NCBI RefSeq assembly: GCF_935825525.1
Contig: NZ_CAKXZT010000135.1
Span: 52,585 to 116,584 of the forward strand
Source: Mesorhizobium escarrei
Lineage (GTDB): Bacteria; Pseudomonadota; Alphaproteobacteria; Rhizobiales; Rhizobiaceae
Length of the DNA: 64,000 nucleotides
Direction of reading: 5' to 3'
Shown here piece by piece: positions 15,279 to 23,580 of the stretch (position 1 is its first letter; each line of letters opens with the position of its first letter). Under the pieces are notes generated by a model, which was not told the origin of the DNA, searched no databases, and saw only the letters and a list, made by a program, of their open reading frames with translations. Both the position numbers and the translations under genes were made by a program.

Positions 15279-16199
15279 ATGATGATCATCACCCGCAGGA
15301 CATTCGTGAAGGCTGCCGCCGCTTCCGGAGCGGCTCTGGTGTTGCCGGCAGCCGCTCCCGGCGCGCCGCCCGCGCCGGTGATGCGGGCCGTGCCCTCCTC
15401 GGGAGAGATGCTTCCCGCAGTAGGACTGGGCACCTGGATCACCTTCAATGTCGGCGACGATCCGGTGCTGCGCGACGAGTGCGCCGAGGTGATCGCGGCC
15501 TTCTTTGCGGCAGGCGGCCGCATGATCGATTCCTCGCCCATGTACGGCTCCTCGCAGCCTGTGATCGGCTATGGCCTCGAGAAGCTCGGCCGGCCTGAAG
15601 CGCTGTTTTCTGCCGAGAAGGTCTGGACCTCCTCCGCCGGCGACGGGCCTGCGCAGATCAAGCAGTCGCGCCGCTTCTGGGGTGTGCCGCGCTTCGATCT
15701 CGTACAGGTCCACAACCTCGTCGCCTGGGAGACGCATCTCGAAACCCTCTTCGCCATGAAGGCGGACGGGCGGATCCGCTATGTCGGCATCACGACGTCC
15801 GAAGGACGGCGGCACGACCTGTTCGAACAGATCATGCGCGCGCATCCGCTCGACTTCGTGCAGCTCACCTATAACGTCGTCGACCGTGAAGCGGAGGAAC
15901 GGCTCCTGCCGCTGGCGGCCGAGCGCGGCATGGCCGTCATCGTCAACCGGCCGTTTCAGCAAGGCGCGCTGACGCGCCAGCTCCAAGGCGAGACGCTGCC
16001 GGACTGGGCGGCCGAGATCGGTGCCGGGACCTGGGCGCAGTTCATTTTGAAGTTCATCCTTTCGCATCCCTCCGTCACCGTCGCCATCCCCGCCACGACC
16101 CGCGTCGACCACGTGCGCGAGAACGTGATGGCGGCGACCGGTCCCCTCCCCGACGCGGCCATGCGCGAGCGGATGGCGGCCTACGTCCGGGACCTCTAG
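15279..16199 (+). CDS. Tat-exported aldo/keto reductase family protein
   Basis: The 306-residue protein begins with a twin-arginine signal (ITRRTFVKAAAASG) and an Ala-rich hydrophobic run to about residue 30, so it is probably exported folded to the periplasm. The body has aldo/keto reductase features: VGLGTW, the catalytic MIDSSPMYG (Asp and Tyr) and DLVQVHN. In place of the C-terminal NADPH-binding motif the segment near the end is IPATTRVDHVREN, a relaxed version of it. Start ATG 15279 is chosen for the Tat motif and an upstream AGGGA. The stop directly abuts the next ATG, so it is cotranscribed with the DUF6064 gene. Confidence 0.85.
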   Translation: MMIITRRTFVKAAAASGAALVLPAAAPGAPPAPVMRAVPSSGEMLPAVGLGTWITFNVGDDPVLRDECAEVIAAFFAAGGRMIDSSPMYGSSQPVIGYGLEKLGRPEALFSAEKVWTSSAGDGPAQIKQSRRFWGVPRFDLVQVHNLVAWETHLETLFAMKADGRIRYVGITTSEGRRHDLFEQIMRAHPLDFVQLTYNVVDREAEERLLPLAAERGMAVIVNRPFQQGALTRQLQGETLPDWAAEIGAGTWAQFILKFILSHPSVTVAIPATTRVDHVRENVMAATGPLPDAAMRERMAAYVRDL

Positions 16200-16865
16200 A
16201 TGTCGGAATGGTGGACTTACCGGCTGGAAGATTTCCTGCTCTTCTCGCCGCGCGTCTACTGGCGCATGTTCGAATTGAACAATGCCGCCTCCTGGCCGTT
16301 GCATCTCCTGACGCTCGCCGCCGGCCTCGCCCTTGTCGTGCTCGTGCTTAGGCGGCCGCGTCGCCATGGTTTCTGGATTGCGCTCGTCCTCGCCGCGCTC
16401 TTTGCCTTCGTCGGCTGGTCCTTCCTGCGGAGCCGCTATGCCGCGATCAACTGGGCGATCGCCTATGTCGCGCCGGCCTTCGGCCTGCAGGCGCTGCTGC
16501 TGGCGATCGGCGGTGCCGCACGCGGCGGCCTCGCCTTCGACCGGCGGGACATCGCAGGGCGGCTCGGGCTGCTGATCGCGGTCGTTGGCCTCGTCGCTTA
16601 TCCCCTCCTGCCGCCGCTCTTCGGGCGGCCATGGTCGAGTGCCGAGGTCTTCGGCATCGCGCCGGACCCGACTGCGATCACGACGCTCGGCGTCCTGCTT
16701 GCAGCGAGCGGCGGGCTTGTGCCGCTGCTGTTTGCGATCCCGCTGCTGTGGCTGCTGCTCAGCGGCCTGACGCTCCATGCCATGGGCGATCCACAAGCCT
16801 GGCTGCCGCTTCTGGCAGCGGCCATCACCGTCGCTGCCTTGGCGCTGCGCCGCATTGCTCGGTGA
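16200..16865 (+). CDS. DUF6064-type integral membrane protein
   Basis: The 221-residue protein is strongly hydrophobic, with about six membrane segments (for example LLTLAAGLALVVLVL and TTLGVLLAASGGLVPLLF). The N-terminus WTYRLEDFLLFSPRVYWRMFELNN is characteristic of the DUF6064 family. It starts at the base after the reductase stop, so the two form one operon. A GC-rich hairpin terminator follows at 16998. Function unknown; a link to the exported reductase is inferred from the operon only. Confidence 0.82.
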   Translation: MSEWWTYRLEDFLLFSPRVYWRMFELNNAASWPLHLLTLAAGLALVVLVLRRPRRHGFWIALVLAALFAFVGWSFLRSRYAAINWAIAYVAPAFGLQALLLAIGGAARGGLAFDRRDIAGRLGLLIAVVGLVAYPLLPPLFGRPWSSAEVFGIAPDPTAITTLGVLLAASGGLVPLLFAIPLLWLLLSGLTLHAMGDPQAWLPLLAAAITVAALALRRIAR

Positions 16866-16997
16866 TGCGGCGGCTCGTTCGGCATTTGCTGTCAGCGATT
16901 TGCTGCGAGCTCGCGATTTCGTGTCAGCAAATTTGTTCTCGCTTTGTGCCGGCAACTATGCTATCGATTCGTGCATGGTGCCGATTCGCGCCAACGA

Positions 16998-17017
16998 CCC
17001 GCCGCAAGGCGGGTTTT
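16998..17017 (+). terminator. Rho-independent terminator
   Basis: CCCGCC, loop GCAA, GGCGGG, then TTTT. A perfect 6-bp GC stem with a stable tetraloop and T-run on the plus strand, about 130 bases after the DUF6064 stop and before the convergent ThuA-like gene. Confidence 0.8.
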
Positions 17018-17129
17018 GTATTTTCCGGTTTGGGTACCATCCGTCACGCGGCATCGAAACCAGATCTGACGGCGTGGCAGGGTTCCTGGCGTGGCGACCA
17101 GTTCCCAGCATAGCCAATCGTTGGCGCTC

Positions 17130-17771
17130 TCAACGCGCCGCCCAGACCAGGCCTCGGCGAAATATCGTTCGCATCTGCGGCACCGCGAACTCCTTGGCGA
17201 CATGGCCGAGCGCCGAATAGAATACTCGTCCCTTGCCGTGCCGGCGCTTCCAGACGACCGGCATGACCACGGCTTCTATCCAGGACGCGTGCTCGCCGGA
17301 GAAGGTGGTGGTCGCCAGCACCTCGTTCGATGGGTCCACGTGCATGTAGTACTGCTCGGAGCGGTACGAGAAATCATCGATGCCGTTCATGATCGGATCG
17401 TCGCGCCTGGTGATGTCAACCCGGTAGTCGATGATGTTGCCCGGGTGGGCCACCCACTGACCGCCGCACATGAACTGGTATTCCGTGGCTTCACGAAACG
17501 CATCGCACATGCCGCCGTGATAGCCGCCAAGACCGACACCGCCCTCGACCGCCTTTGTCAGGTTGAGCTCCTCGTTCTTCGCAAGCTTGGCCATCGTGTA
17601 GATCGGCACGATCAGGCTCAGATCGGCGATCGCGGGGTCGGCGAATATCTCGGTCGTGGTTTCGACGCGCACGCCAAAGCCTTCCTCTTCGAGCATCGCC
17701 TTGACGACGCGCGCACCTTCTTCCGGCTCGTGCCCGGCCCAGCCGCCCCATACGATCAGCGCTTGCCGCAT
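17130..17771 (-). CDS. ThuA-like (trehalose utilisation) domain protein
   Basis: The 213-residue protein has the class I glutamine-amidotransferase-like fold of ThuA: MRQALIVWGGWAGHEPEEGA at the start, GLGGYHGGMCDAF near residue 85, and KGRVFYSALGH near residue 185, which are family signatures. ThuA proteins are involved in oxidation of disaccharides in rhizobia, though many members have unknown roles. Start 17771 has GGAGA upstream. It lies 68 bases after the frameshifted LysE gene on the same strand and may be the last gene of that operon. Confidence 0.87.
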   Translation of the reverse strand: MRQALIVWGGWAGHEPEEGARVVKAMLEEEGFGVRVETTTEIFADPAIADLSLIVPIYTMAKLAKNEELNLTKAVEGGVGLGGYHGGMCDAFREATEYQFMCGGQWVAHPGNIIDYRVDITRRDDPIMNGIDDFSYRSEQYYMHVDPSNEVLATTTFSGEHASWIEAVVMPVVWKRRHGKGRVFYSALGHVAKEFAVPQMRTIFRRGLVWAAR

Positions 17772-17839
17772 ATTCTTCTCCGTCAGTTGGTTGTATTGCC
17801 AAAACGAGCCTTCGGCGGCAGTGCGGCCGGCCGATTTGG

Positions 17840-18480
17840 TCAAGCAACCGGGCGCTTTGCCAGCAGCAGCCCACATCCAAGCATGATCATAGCGCCGCCC
17901 GAGCCTTCACGAAGATAGCGAATGAGATTCGGACGGGCCGCCGCGCCATCGCGAAGTCTTCCGGCTGCAAACGCCACGACAATATCGGCGAGCGTGTTAA
18001 GAGCAAGCGAGATGGCGCCAAGGATCACGAACTGCAGGGCAACGTGATCCGACGATGTGTCGACAAACTGGGGAATGAAGGCGAGGAAGAATGCGGCCGT
18101 CTTCGGGTTCATCGTTTCCACAAGAACGCCATCCCTGAAGGCCCGCGTCGCGCCGACGGGCGGCTCTGAATGACCCAGCGACTTGTAGTCGAGCCTGGCA
18201 TGGCGAATGGTTCGGTATCCCATCCAGACCAGATAGAGCGCGCCGACCACTTTGAGTGCCGTGAACAATTCGGCGCTTGCCAGCACGATCGCCGAGACGC
18301 CAAGGCTGCCGGCTACGACATGAAACAGCCCGCCGAGACCATGCCAAGGCTCGAAGCGATTCCTTCCGAGCGGCCGCCGGAAAGGGTTCGGGCGGCGACA
18401 TAGAAGATCCCCGGACCCGGTGTAATCGCCAGCAGGAATGCCGTGAACAGGTAGACGGTGAAGGCGTTGGAATCCAGCAT
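17840..18480 (-). pseudogene. LysE/RhtB family exporter, disrupted by a frameshift
   Basis: From ATG 18480 the frame reads MLDSNAFTVYLFTAFLLAIT with the family motif TPGPG and then GIASSLG. It runs into a stop about 13 residues later. The expected continuation (GLGGLFHVVAGSLGVSAIV, then WMGYRTIRHARLDYKSLG to the end at 17840) is intact in another frame. A single missing base near 18338-18342 (GGCATGG-TCTC) explains it. Restored, it would be a ~212-residue exporter of amino acids with six membrane segments. It sits 23 bases after the DapA-like gene. Either a recent inactivation or a sequencing error. Confidence 0.85.
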
Positions 18481-18503
18481 GGAAATGTCCTGATGAAGAC
18501 TGA

Positions 18504-19433
18504 CTATCCAGGTTCAATACAAACTGTGGAACCAACGGAGAAAACCGCATCGAGATGGTCGAGAGCGGCGGCGACGCGCTGCCGTGCCTGGTCCTTCAGC
18601 GGCAGGACGGGGCGTGGCGGATCGACGTCGCAGAGGTTCAGAAGCCTGGCGATGACATACATCACCCTAAAACTGCCGAATTCCTTGAACAGCGCCCAAA
18701 GCGGTACGAAGGCGGCGTCAAGTCGCTCGACGGTCGCGGCGTCCCCGGCTTGCGCCGCTCGCGTCAGGGTCAGGGCCTGTGACGGCAGAAGTCCTGCGAC
18801 GACGGAATACCAGGCGTCGCTCCCGGCGAGCAGCGCAGGCGCGCCGCCCCAGTCGCCGCTGTAACCGATCTTGAACGCCGACCCGGTCGCAGACCGGAGG
18901 ACGGCGAGTTCGGAAGCCAAGTCGCCACCGGACGGCAAAGGCATCTTCACGGCTTCGATGTTCGCCACCTTCGACAAGCGGGAAATGAGGTCCAGGCTGA
19001 AGGTGAACCTGGTCGTGCCGGGATTGTTGTAGATGCAAAGCGGGAGCTGCGCCGCGTCGGCGACTGCGGCGAAGTGTTCGAAGACCTCGTCGTCGAAGAG
19101 CGGCGTATAGGAAACCGGAGCGAGAAGCAGGCCGTCGGCGCCCGCAGCCTTCGCGTCACGGGCAAGGTCCACCGCATCGCTGGTCCGGATCGCTCCGACG
19201 CCGACGATAACCGGGATTTTGCCGCCGACCGTGTCCTTTGCCGTTTCGACCGCCCGTCGACGCTCTTGTCGCGTGAGGAAAGCGTAGGCGCCGGTACTGC
19301 CGAGCAGTCCAATGGAGTCCGCTCTCGGCTCCTCGATGTTCTTCAGAAGGCGCGCGAGGGCGGCGGTGTCGAGCCTGCCGGAAGCGTCCGCCGGGGTGAT
19401 CGGGAATGCTGAAAGGCCTTGGAAGATAGACAT
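18504..19433 (-). CDS. Dihydrodipicolinate synthase family (DapA-like) aldolase
   Basis: This 309-residue class I aldolase has the TIM-barrel landmarks of the DapA/NanA family: GSTGAY near residue 45, Y135 in YNNPGTT and the Schiff-base lysine K163 in IEAVKMP. Family members condense or cleave pyruvate with aldehydes. It is unlikely to be the housekeeping DapA, because it lies between two LysE-type exporters under a MocR regulator, which points to catabolism or production of a specific amino or keto acid. It is 11 bases downstream of the first exporter gene. Substrate unknown. Confidence 0.9.
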   Translation of the reverse strand: MSIFQGLSAFPITPADASGRLDTAALARLLKNIEEPRADSIGLLGSTGAYAFLTRQERRRAVETAKDTVGGKIPVIVGVGAIRTSDAVDLARDAKAAGADGLLLAPVSYTPLFDDEVFEHFAAVADAAQLPLCIYNNPGTTRFTFSLDLISRLSKVANIEAVKMPLPSGGDLASELAVLRSATGSAFKIGYSGDWGGAPALLAGSDAWYSVVAGLLPSQALTLTRAAQAGDAATVERLDAAFVPLWALFKEFGSFRVMYVIARLLNLCDVDPPRPVLPLKDQARQRVAAALDHLDAVFSVGSTVCIEPG

Positions 19434-19444
19434 GAAGCAACCTT

Positions 19445-20071
19445 TCAGATGCGGATCAGGAGAAGTTTTAGCCCGGCAAATCCGAAGAATACCGCCAGCG
19501 TGCCTTCGATCCAGCGCCGCGCCCGCCGATACAGGCGGATCATGGGAGCGGTCGAAAAGACGATCGCGTAGCCACAGAAGATGGTCACGCTCAGCACCGC
19601 GCAGCCTGCGAGGATCACGAGAACCGTATGCGACGACGACCCAGGGCCGAGTCCTAACGTCATCAGTGCGATCCAGGCCAGGATCGATTTCGGATTGGTG
19701 AGATGCATTAGCAGTCCGCGCTTGTAGAGAGTGGCCGCCGTCGCCTTTTGTTCGTCAGTCGGGCGAAGCTGATCCTTGTCTGACGAAAGCGCAGCCTTGC
19801 CCGCTTTGAAGGCGAGATAGAGAAGATACAGGCCTCCGAGCATCTGCAGGATCACGAGTGCCTGCGCGTACTGACTGAGGATCGCCGAGACACCTGTCGC
19901 CGCCATCAGGCCCCAAAAGATCGAGCCACTGACTACGCCAGAGGCGACTGCCAGCGCGGCCCCGCGGCCGTCCTTCATGGCGACGGCCATGATGCGCATA
20001 TTGCTCGGCCCGGGACTACCGGCAGCGATGACGTAGGCGGTAAAGACGATGATGAATTGGTCGGCCAGCAT
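19445..20071 (-). CDS. LysE/RhtB family amino acid exporter
   Basis: The 208-residue membrane protein has about six transmembrane segments and the family motif AAGSPGPSNMRIMAVAM near residue 22, followed later by LMHLTNPKSILAWIAL, which is typical for RhtB/LysE transporters. These export amino acids or their analogues by proton antiport. ATG 20071 is taken as the start; a TTG further upstream is less likely. It is the first gene of the minus-strand operon, divergent from the MocR regulator across a 169-base gap with repeated CCAGTT words. Confidence 0.9.
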   Translation of the reverse strand: MLADQFIIVFTAYVIAAGSPGPSNMRIMAVAMKDGRGAALAVASGVVSGSIFWGLMAATGVSAILSQYAQALVILQMLGGLYLLYLAFKAGKAALSSDKDQLRPTDEQKATAATLYKRGLLMHLTNPKSILAWIALMTLGLGPGSSSHTVLVILAGCAVLSVTIFCGYAIVFSTAPMIRLYRRARRWIEGTLAVFFGFAGLKLLLIRI

Positions 20072-20115
20072 TTTACTTCTCGGGAGGTGCAAACTGGCGT
20101 CGTCAATAACCGCAC

Positions 20116-20165
20116 AACTGGCCCTGGCATAGAACCAGTTTTGAATAAAAAGTGCTGGTCCAGTT
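20116..20165. promoter_or_regulatory. Candidate MocR-type operator in the divergent promoter region
   Basis: Three copies of one hexamer: AACTGG (20116-20121) and CCAGTT (20135-20140) form an inverted pair, and CCAGTT recurs at 20160-20165, 25 bases from the previous copy and in the same orientation. MocR/PdxR regulators commonly bind spaced direct repeats of a CTGGNCC-like word between divergent genes. An A/T run (TTGAATAAAAA) lies between the last two copies. Confidence 0.5.
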
Positions 20166-20240
20166 GCCCTCAGGCCTTGCCTGACTGAGTTTTCCCGGTA
20201 ATGCCTGGATCAACGAAACGTCTTCATTTGGGTAATCGCG

Positions 20241-21734
20241 ATGGTCCAGTTACCGCCCCGCAAGCAGAATTCGTCGGGAAACTCGTCGTCGGGACTGGGC
20301 GCGCGCGGGATCTATGAGAACCTGCGGGAACAGATCGTGGCAGAGGTATACGGCCGTGGAGACGTGCTTCCGTCGGCTCGTGCACTGGCGGTCGAGCTTG
20401 GCGTCTCGCGAACGACTGTGACGTCCGCTTACGAACAGCTCGCCGCCGAGGGTTTCGTGGTCATTCGACATGGCGCTCGGCCACGGGTGGCCATCAAGAT
20501 CGCGCACAGTGAGCCGGGAGAAGTCGCTCATACAGCCGCAGAGCCACACGGCCTCTCCGCTTTCGGAGAAAGGCTTCGATCCCGAGCCATCCCGATGCGG
20601 GTTCCGTCGGAGAAGCTCGTCGCCGATTTCCGCTACGGCGACATGTCGGCCTCTGACTTCCCTACCCTTGCCTGGCGCAAGGCCATGAACGGCGCTGCGC
20701 TGGGACGGCCGCCCAAGCTATCCTATGGCGACCCCTGTGGCTCGATCCACCTGCGTACCGCCCTGCAGGGCTATCTATGGCGAGCCCGCAGCATCAGGTG
20801 TGAGGTGGGCGAGATCGTCGTCGTCAACGGTTCTCAGCAGGGACTGGATCTCTGCGCCCGCCTGCTTCTCGATGAGGGCGACGGGTTCGCCATCGAAGAG
20901 CCCTGCTACCCGATGGCACGGAGCGTCTTCGAGATGACAGGAGCCATCGCCGCCCCGGTGGAGGTTGACGCCGAAGGCATCAGAGCGGACCTGTTGGCGG
21001 ATGTTGGCGCGCGGCTGGCTTACGTCACGCCTTCACATCAGTTTCCCTTGGGAAGCGTAATGTCCATGGGGCGACGCCTGCAACTGCTAAGATGGGCGCA
21101 AGAGAAGAGGGCCTACATCGTCGAGGACGACTACGACAGCGAATATCGATTCGACATGAACCCGATACCGCCGCTTCGCGCGCTGGGAGGCGCGTCGAAC
21201 GTCATCTATATCGGTACGGTTTCGAAGACACTGTCGCCGACGCTGCGGATCGGCTACGTCGTCATTCCGCGAGAGTTGCAGGAGGTTTTTGCCCACGCCA
21301 AGCGCCTGACGGACAGGCATGCCCCCATCCTCGAACAGGAGGCGCTCGCGACACTGGTGGAATCCGGCGTCTACGAAAGCCACGTGCGCAAGGCCCGGCG
21401 TCAAAATGCCCGTCGACGTGCAGCGCTCCTCGACGTCCTGCAGGCTAAATTCCGCGATGTCGTTCGTGTCGAAGGCGCGGAGGCCGGTCTGCACGTCGTC
21501 GTCTGGTTCCGCGACATGCCGCCCTCTATGGCGACATCGTTCATCGATAAAGCCGCCTCGCTCGGAGTTGGCATCCACTCCATATCGCCTCATTATTTCG
21601 ATCAGACATTGGATCGGAGCTGCCTCGGCCTGGTGATGGGATACGCAAGCCTGACCGAGAGCCAAATCCACAGAGGACTAAAGCTCCTTCGACGCGCTTA
21701 CGAGGATGCAACAGGCTGCGGCGACGTATCGTAG
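20241..21734 (+). CDS. MocR/PdxR-type GntR-aminotransferase regulator
   Basis: This 497-residue fusion has a winged helix-turn-helix at residues 20-90 (LPSARALAVELGVSRTTVTSAYEQLAAEGF) and a fold-type I aminotransferase-like domain after residue 130. The PLP lysine K329 lies in TVSKTLSPTLRIGY and the cofactor aspartate in VEDDYDSEYR. MocR proteins use PLP or its adduct with an amino acid as effector. It is divergent from the LysE-DapA operon and very probably controls it. Length matches the family. Effector unknown. Confidence 0.93.
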   Translation: MVQLPPRKQNSSGNSSSGLGARGIYENLREQIVAEVYGRGDVLPSARALAVELGVSRTTVTSAYEQLAAEGFVVIRHGARPRVAIKIAHSEPGEVAHTAAEPHGLSAFGERLRSRAIPMRVPSEKLVADFRYGDMSASDFPTLAWRKAMNGAALGRPPKLSYGDPCGSIHLRTALQGYLWRARSIRCEVGEIVVVNGSQQGLDLCARLLLDEGDGFAIEEPCYPMARSVFEMTGAIAAPVEVDAEGIRADLLADVGARLAYVTPSHQFPLGSVMSMGRRLQLLRWAQEKRAYIVEDDYDSEYRFDMNPIPPLRALGGASNVIYIGTVSKTLSPTLRIGYVVIPRELQEVFAHAKRLTDRHAPILEQEALATLVESGVYESHVRKARRQNARRRAALLDVLQAKFRDVVRVEGAEAGLHVVVWFRDMPPSMATSFIDKAASLGVGIHSISPHYFDQTLDRSCLGLVMGYASLTESQIHRGLKLLRRAYEDATGCGDVS

Positions 21735-21961
21735 GTGCTTTAGGGCCTGCCTGAGGGAACAGATGCGCGATCTCACCGCCGCCGCCGACGCCGTCGGCGA
21801 CCTCCTGGGTGCTATCTCGATGCAGAAGCGAGCCTCGGCACCGCGCGGGTGGTGATCTGTCCCTAAAGCGCTTTGCGTTTTGGTGGAACCAAAACCGCGC
21901 TCTAACTCCTTGTTTTACGCATTTTGTCGACGCCAAACGAAGATTTTGGCTGCAAAACGCT

Positions 21962-22297
21962 CTAAAACCACCGCCGTTCAGGCTCGGAGCTCTTTGCAAT
22001 CACAATTCCCAAGAGAACACCGAGCACGCCGCCAAGCATCATCGCCGAAGAGATTGTGCCTGGATTCTGCTGGACGGTTTCAGTCACGGTGTGTGCCTGG
22101 CTACGCAATTGCCGGGCTGCGCGCGAGGCCCGTTCGGCGGCGCTGTCGTACCAGCCCTGTGCCTCCTCGGCGCGGTCTGAAAGGGTCCGATTTATTTTGG
22201 TGATTTCGCGACGAAGCTCGGCGATCTGTTTCTTCATCGCCTCCTGGGCGTCGTTTGCCGCCTTTGAGGCGCCTGCGGTGTTAGCGGTTTCGGCCAT
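21962..22297 (-). CDS. YqjD/ElaB (DUF883)-like membrane-anchored protein
   Basis: The 111-residue protein has an N-terminal helical, charged region (AMKKQIAELRREITKINRTL, a likely coiled coil) and one C-terminal membrane segment (MMLGGVLGVLLGIVIA). This is the architecture of YqjD/ElaB, which tether ribosomes to the inner membrane in stationary phase in E. coli. ATG 22297 has AAGGAGAG upstream. An exact-consensus EcfG promoter (22351-22375) and a 21-bp direct repeat precede it, so it should be stress induced. The function in this organism is inferred from architecture. Confidence 0.8.
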   Translation of the reverse strand: MAETANTAGASKAANDAQEAMKKQIAELRREITKINRTLSDRAEEAQGWYDSAAERASRAARQLRSQAHTVTETVQQNPGTISSAMMLGGVLGVLLGIVIAKSSEPERRWF

Positions 22298-22308
22298 TGG
22301 ATCTCTCC

Positions 22309-22350
22309 TTTTAATATCAGAGACAGGGCTTTTAGTATTAGAGACAGGGG
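22309..22350. repeat. Tandem 21-bp direct repeat in a 5' leader
   Basis: Two adjacent 21-base copies (22309-22329 and 22330-22350) differ at about three positions and share the core AGAGACAGGG. They fill the leader between the EcfG promoter and the ribosome site of the YqjD-like gene. Confidence 0.75.
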
Positions 22351-22375
22351 AACGGTCGCGGACGCGCAGGGTTCC
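22351..22375 (-). promoter_or_regulatory. EcfG-type general stress promoter (exact consensus)
   Basis: On the minus strand GGAAC (22375-22371) is followed by 16 bases and CGTT (22354-22351). It lies 53 bases before the ATG of the YqjD-like gene. It also lies just downstream of the acetate kinase 3' end, so that gene is not its target. Confidence 0.72.
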
Positions 22376-22407
22376 TTGCCTTGGAAAACGCGCCGCTGAT
22401 TGCGGTA

Positions 22408-23580
22408 TCAAGCATTCCCCTGCACGCGCGTGTGGCGAGCGATGATGCTCTCCTCATCGGTGGCGACGACGCGTATTTCGACCTTGCTGTCTGGCCGGCT
22501 TATGATCTCGGCATGCGAGGCATTGGATGGCTCGTCGATCGCCACACCAAGCCAATCAAGCCTTTCGCATATTGCCTTGCGGACCGAAGCCGAGCGCTCG
22601 CCGATGCCGGCGGTGAACACCAGGCATTCGAGGCCGCCCAGCGTGTTGGCGAGCGCGGCAGCCTCCCTTGCCGCCCGGAAAGCAAAAAGCTCTACCGCTT
22701 CGCGGGCGTGAGGGTCGTCGCTTGATTCCAGCGTGCGCATGTCGCCCGAGATGCCGGATATTCCAAGCAGCCCGGATTCCTCATAAAGCATGTGCTGCAG
22801 AGCCTCTCCAGCGATGCCTCTTTTCAGGACGAAGTACAAAAGCACCCCCGGATCGATGGCGCCGCAACGCGTGCCCATGACCAGCCCGTCGAGCGCGGAA
22901 AAGCCCATTGTCGTGTCGAAGCTTCTCCCGTCGCGCATGGCGCACAGGCTCGCCCCGTTGCCGAGATGGGCGACGATCGTCCGCTTCGCTGCAAGCGCGG
23001 GCGATATCGCCTTGAGCCGCGCGGCGATGTACTCGTAGGAAAGACCATGAAACCCGTAGCGGCGGATTCCGTCCGCATCGTATCTGCGCGGCAGCGCGAA
23101 GCGGCTCACGATCGGATCGATCGTCTGATGGAAGGCGGTGTCGAAGCAGCCGACCTGCGGCAGATCCGGCCGCAGCGCGGCAAGTGTGCGGATCGGCGCG
23201 AGACTGCGGGGCTGGTGCAGCGGCGCAAGCGGCGTCAACCTGTCCAACGCCTCGATCAGGTCCGGCGTCAGACGGACGGGTTCGACGAACTCGCGCCCGC
23301 CATGCACGATGCGGTGACCGGCGGAGACCAGTTTCCTGCCACCAAGTTCGCTCTCGATCCAGCGGAGCAAATCGCCGATGCCCGTATCGCGTGCGTCTGC
23401 GGCAAGCCGCCGATCACACTGAACTGTTCCGTCGGCCGCTTTCGCGCTGAGCCTCGGCGCATCGCCCAGATCCAGCGTGCCACGCGAGACAAGTTGGAGC
23501 TCCACGGACGGTTCAAGATCGTACAGTCCGAACTTGATGCTGGAGGAGCCGGCGTTCAGTGCAAGAATTGCCTGTCGCAT
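22408..23580 (-). CDS. ackA: Acetate/propionate kinase
   Basis: This 390-residue protein is an acetate kinase of normal length. It opens with LALNAGSSSIKFGLYD, and has the catalytic GHRIVHGG, GCFDTAFHQT and TIVAHLGNGASL motifs. It interconverts acetyl phosphate and acetate with ATP/ADP. Its ATG shares one base with the TGA of the upstream phosphoketolase gene (TGATG), so translation is coupled. Together they convert sugar phosphates to acetate with one ATP per acetyl phosphate. No phosphotransacetylase is adjacent. Confidence 0.95.
   Translation of the reverse strand: MRQAILALNAGSSSIKFGLYDLEPSVELQLVSRGTLDLGDAPRLSAKAADGTVQCDRRLAADARDTGIGDLLRWIESELGGRKLVSAGHRIVHGGREFVEPVRLTPDLIEALDRLTPLAPLHQPRSLAPIRTLAALRPDLPQVGCFDTAFHQTIDPIVSRFALPRRYDADGIRRYGFHGLSYEYIAARLKAISPALAAKRTIVAHLGNGASLCAMRDGRSFDTTMGFSALDGLVMGTRCGAIDPGVLLYFVLKRGIAGEALQHMLYEESGLLGISGISGDMRTLESSDDPHAREAVELFAFRAAREAAALANTLGGLECLVFTAGIGERSASVRKAICERLDWLGVAIDEPSNASHAEIISRPDSKVEIRVVATDEESIIARHTRVQGNA

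Noticed and set aside
14757..16955. Very long minus-strand open frame
   Set aside because: It is antisense to the lipoprotein, aldo/keto reductase and DUF6064 genes and has Arg/Gly/Glu-rich, domain-free composition typical of high-GC shadow frames.
21866..21961. A/T-richer stretch after the MocR gene with TTTTGGTGGAACCAAAA as a possible regulatory RNA or terminator
   Set aside because: The short palindrome has no clear T-run or conserved RNA architecture that I can support; it may be another dispersed repeat.
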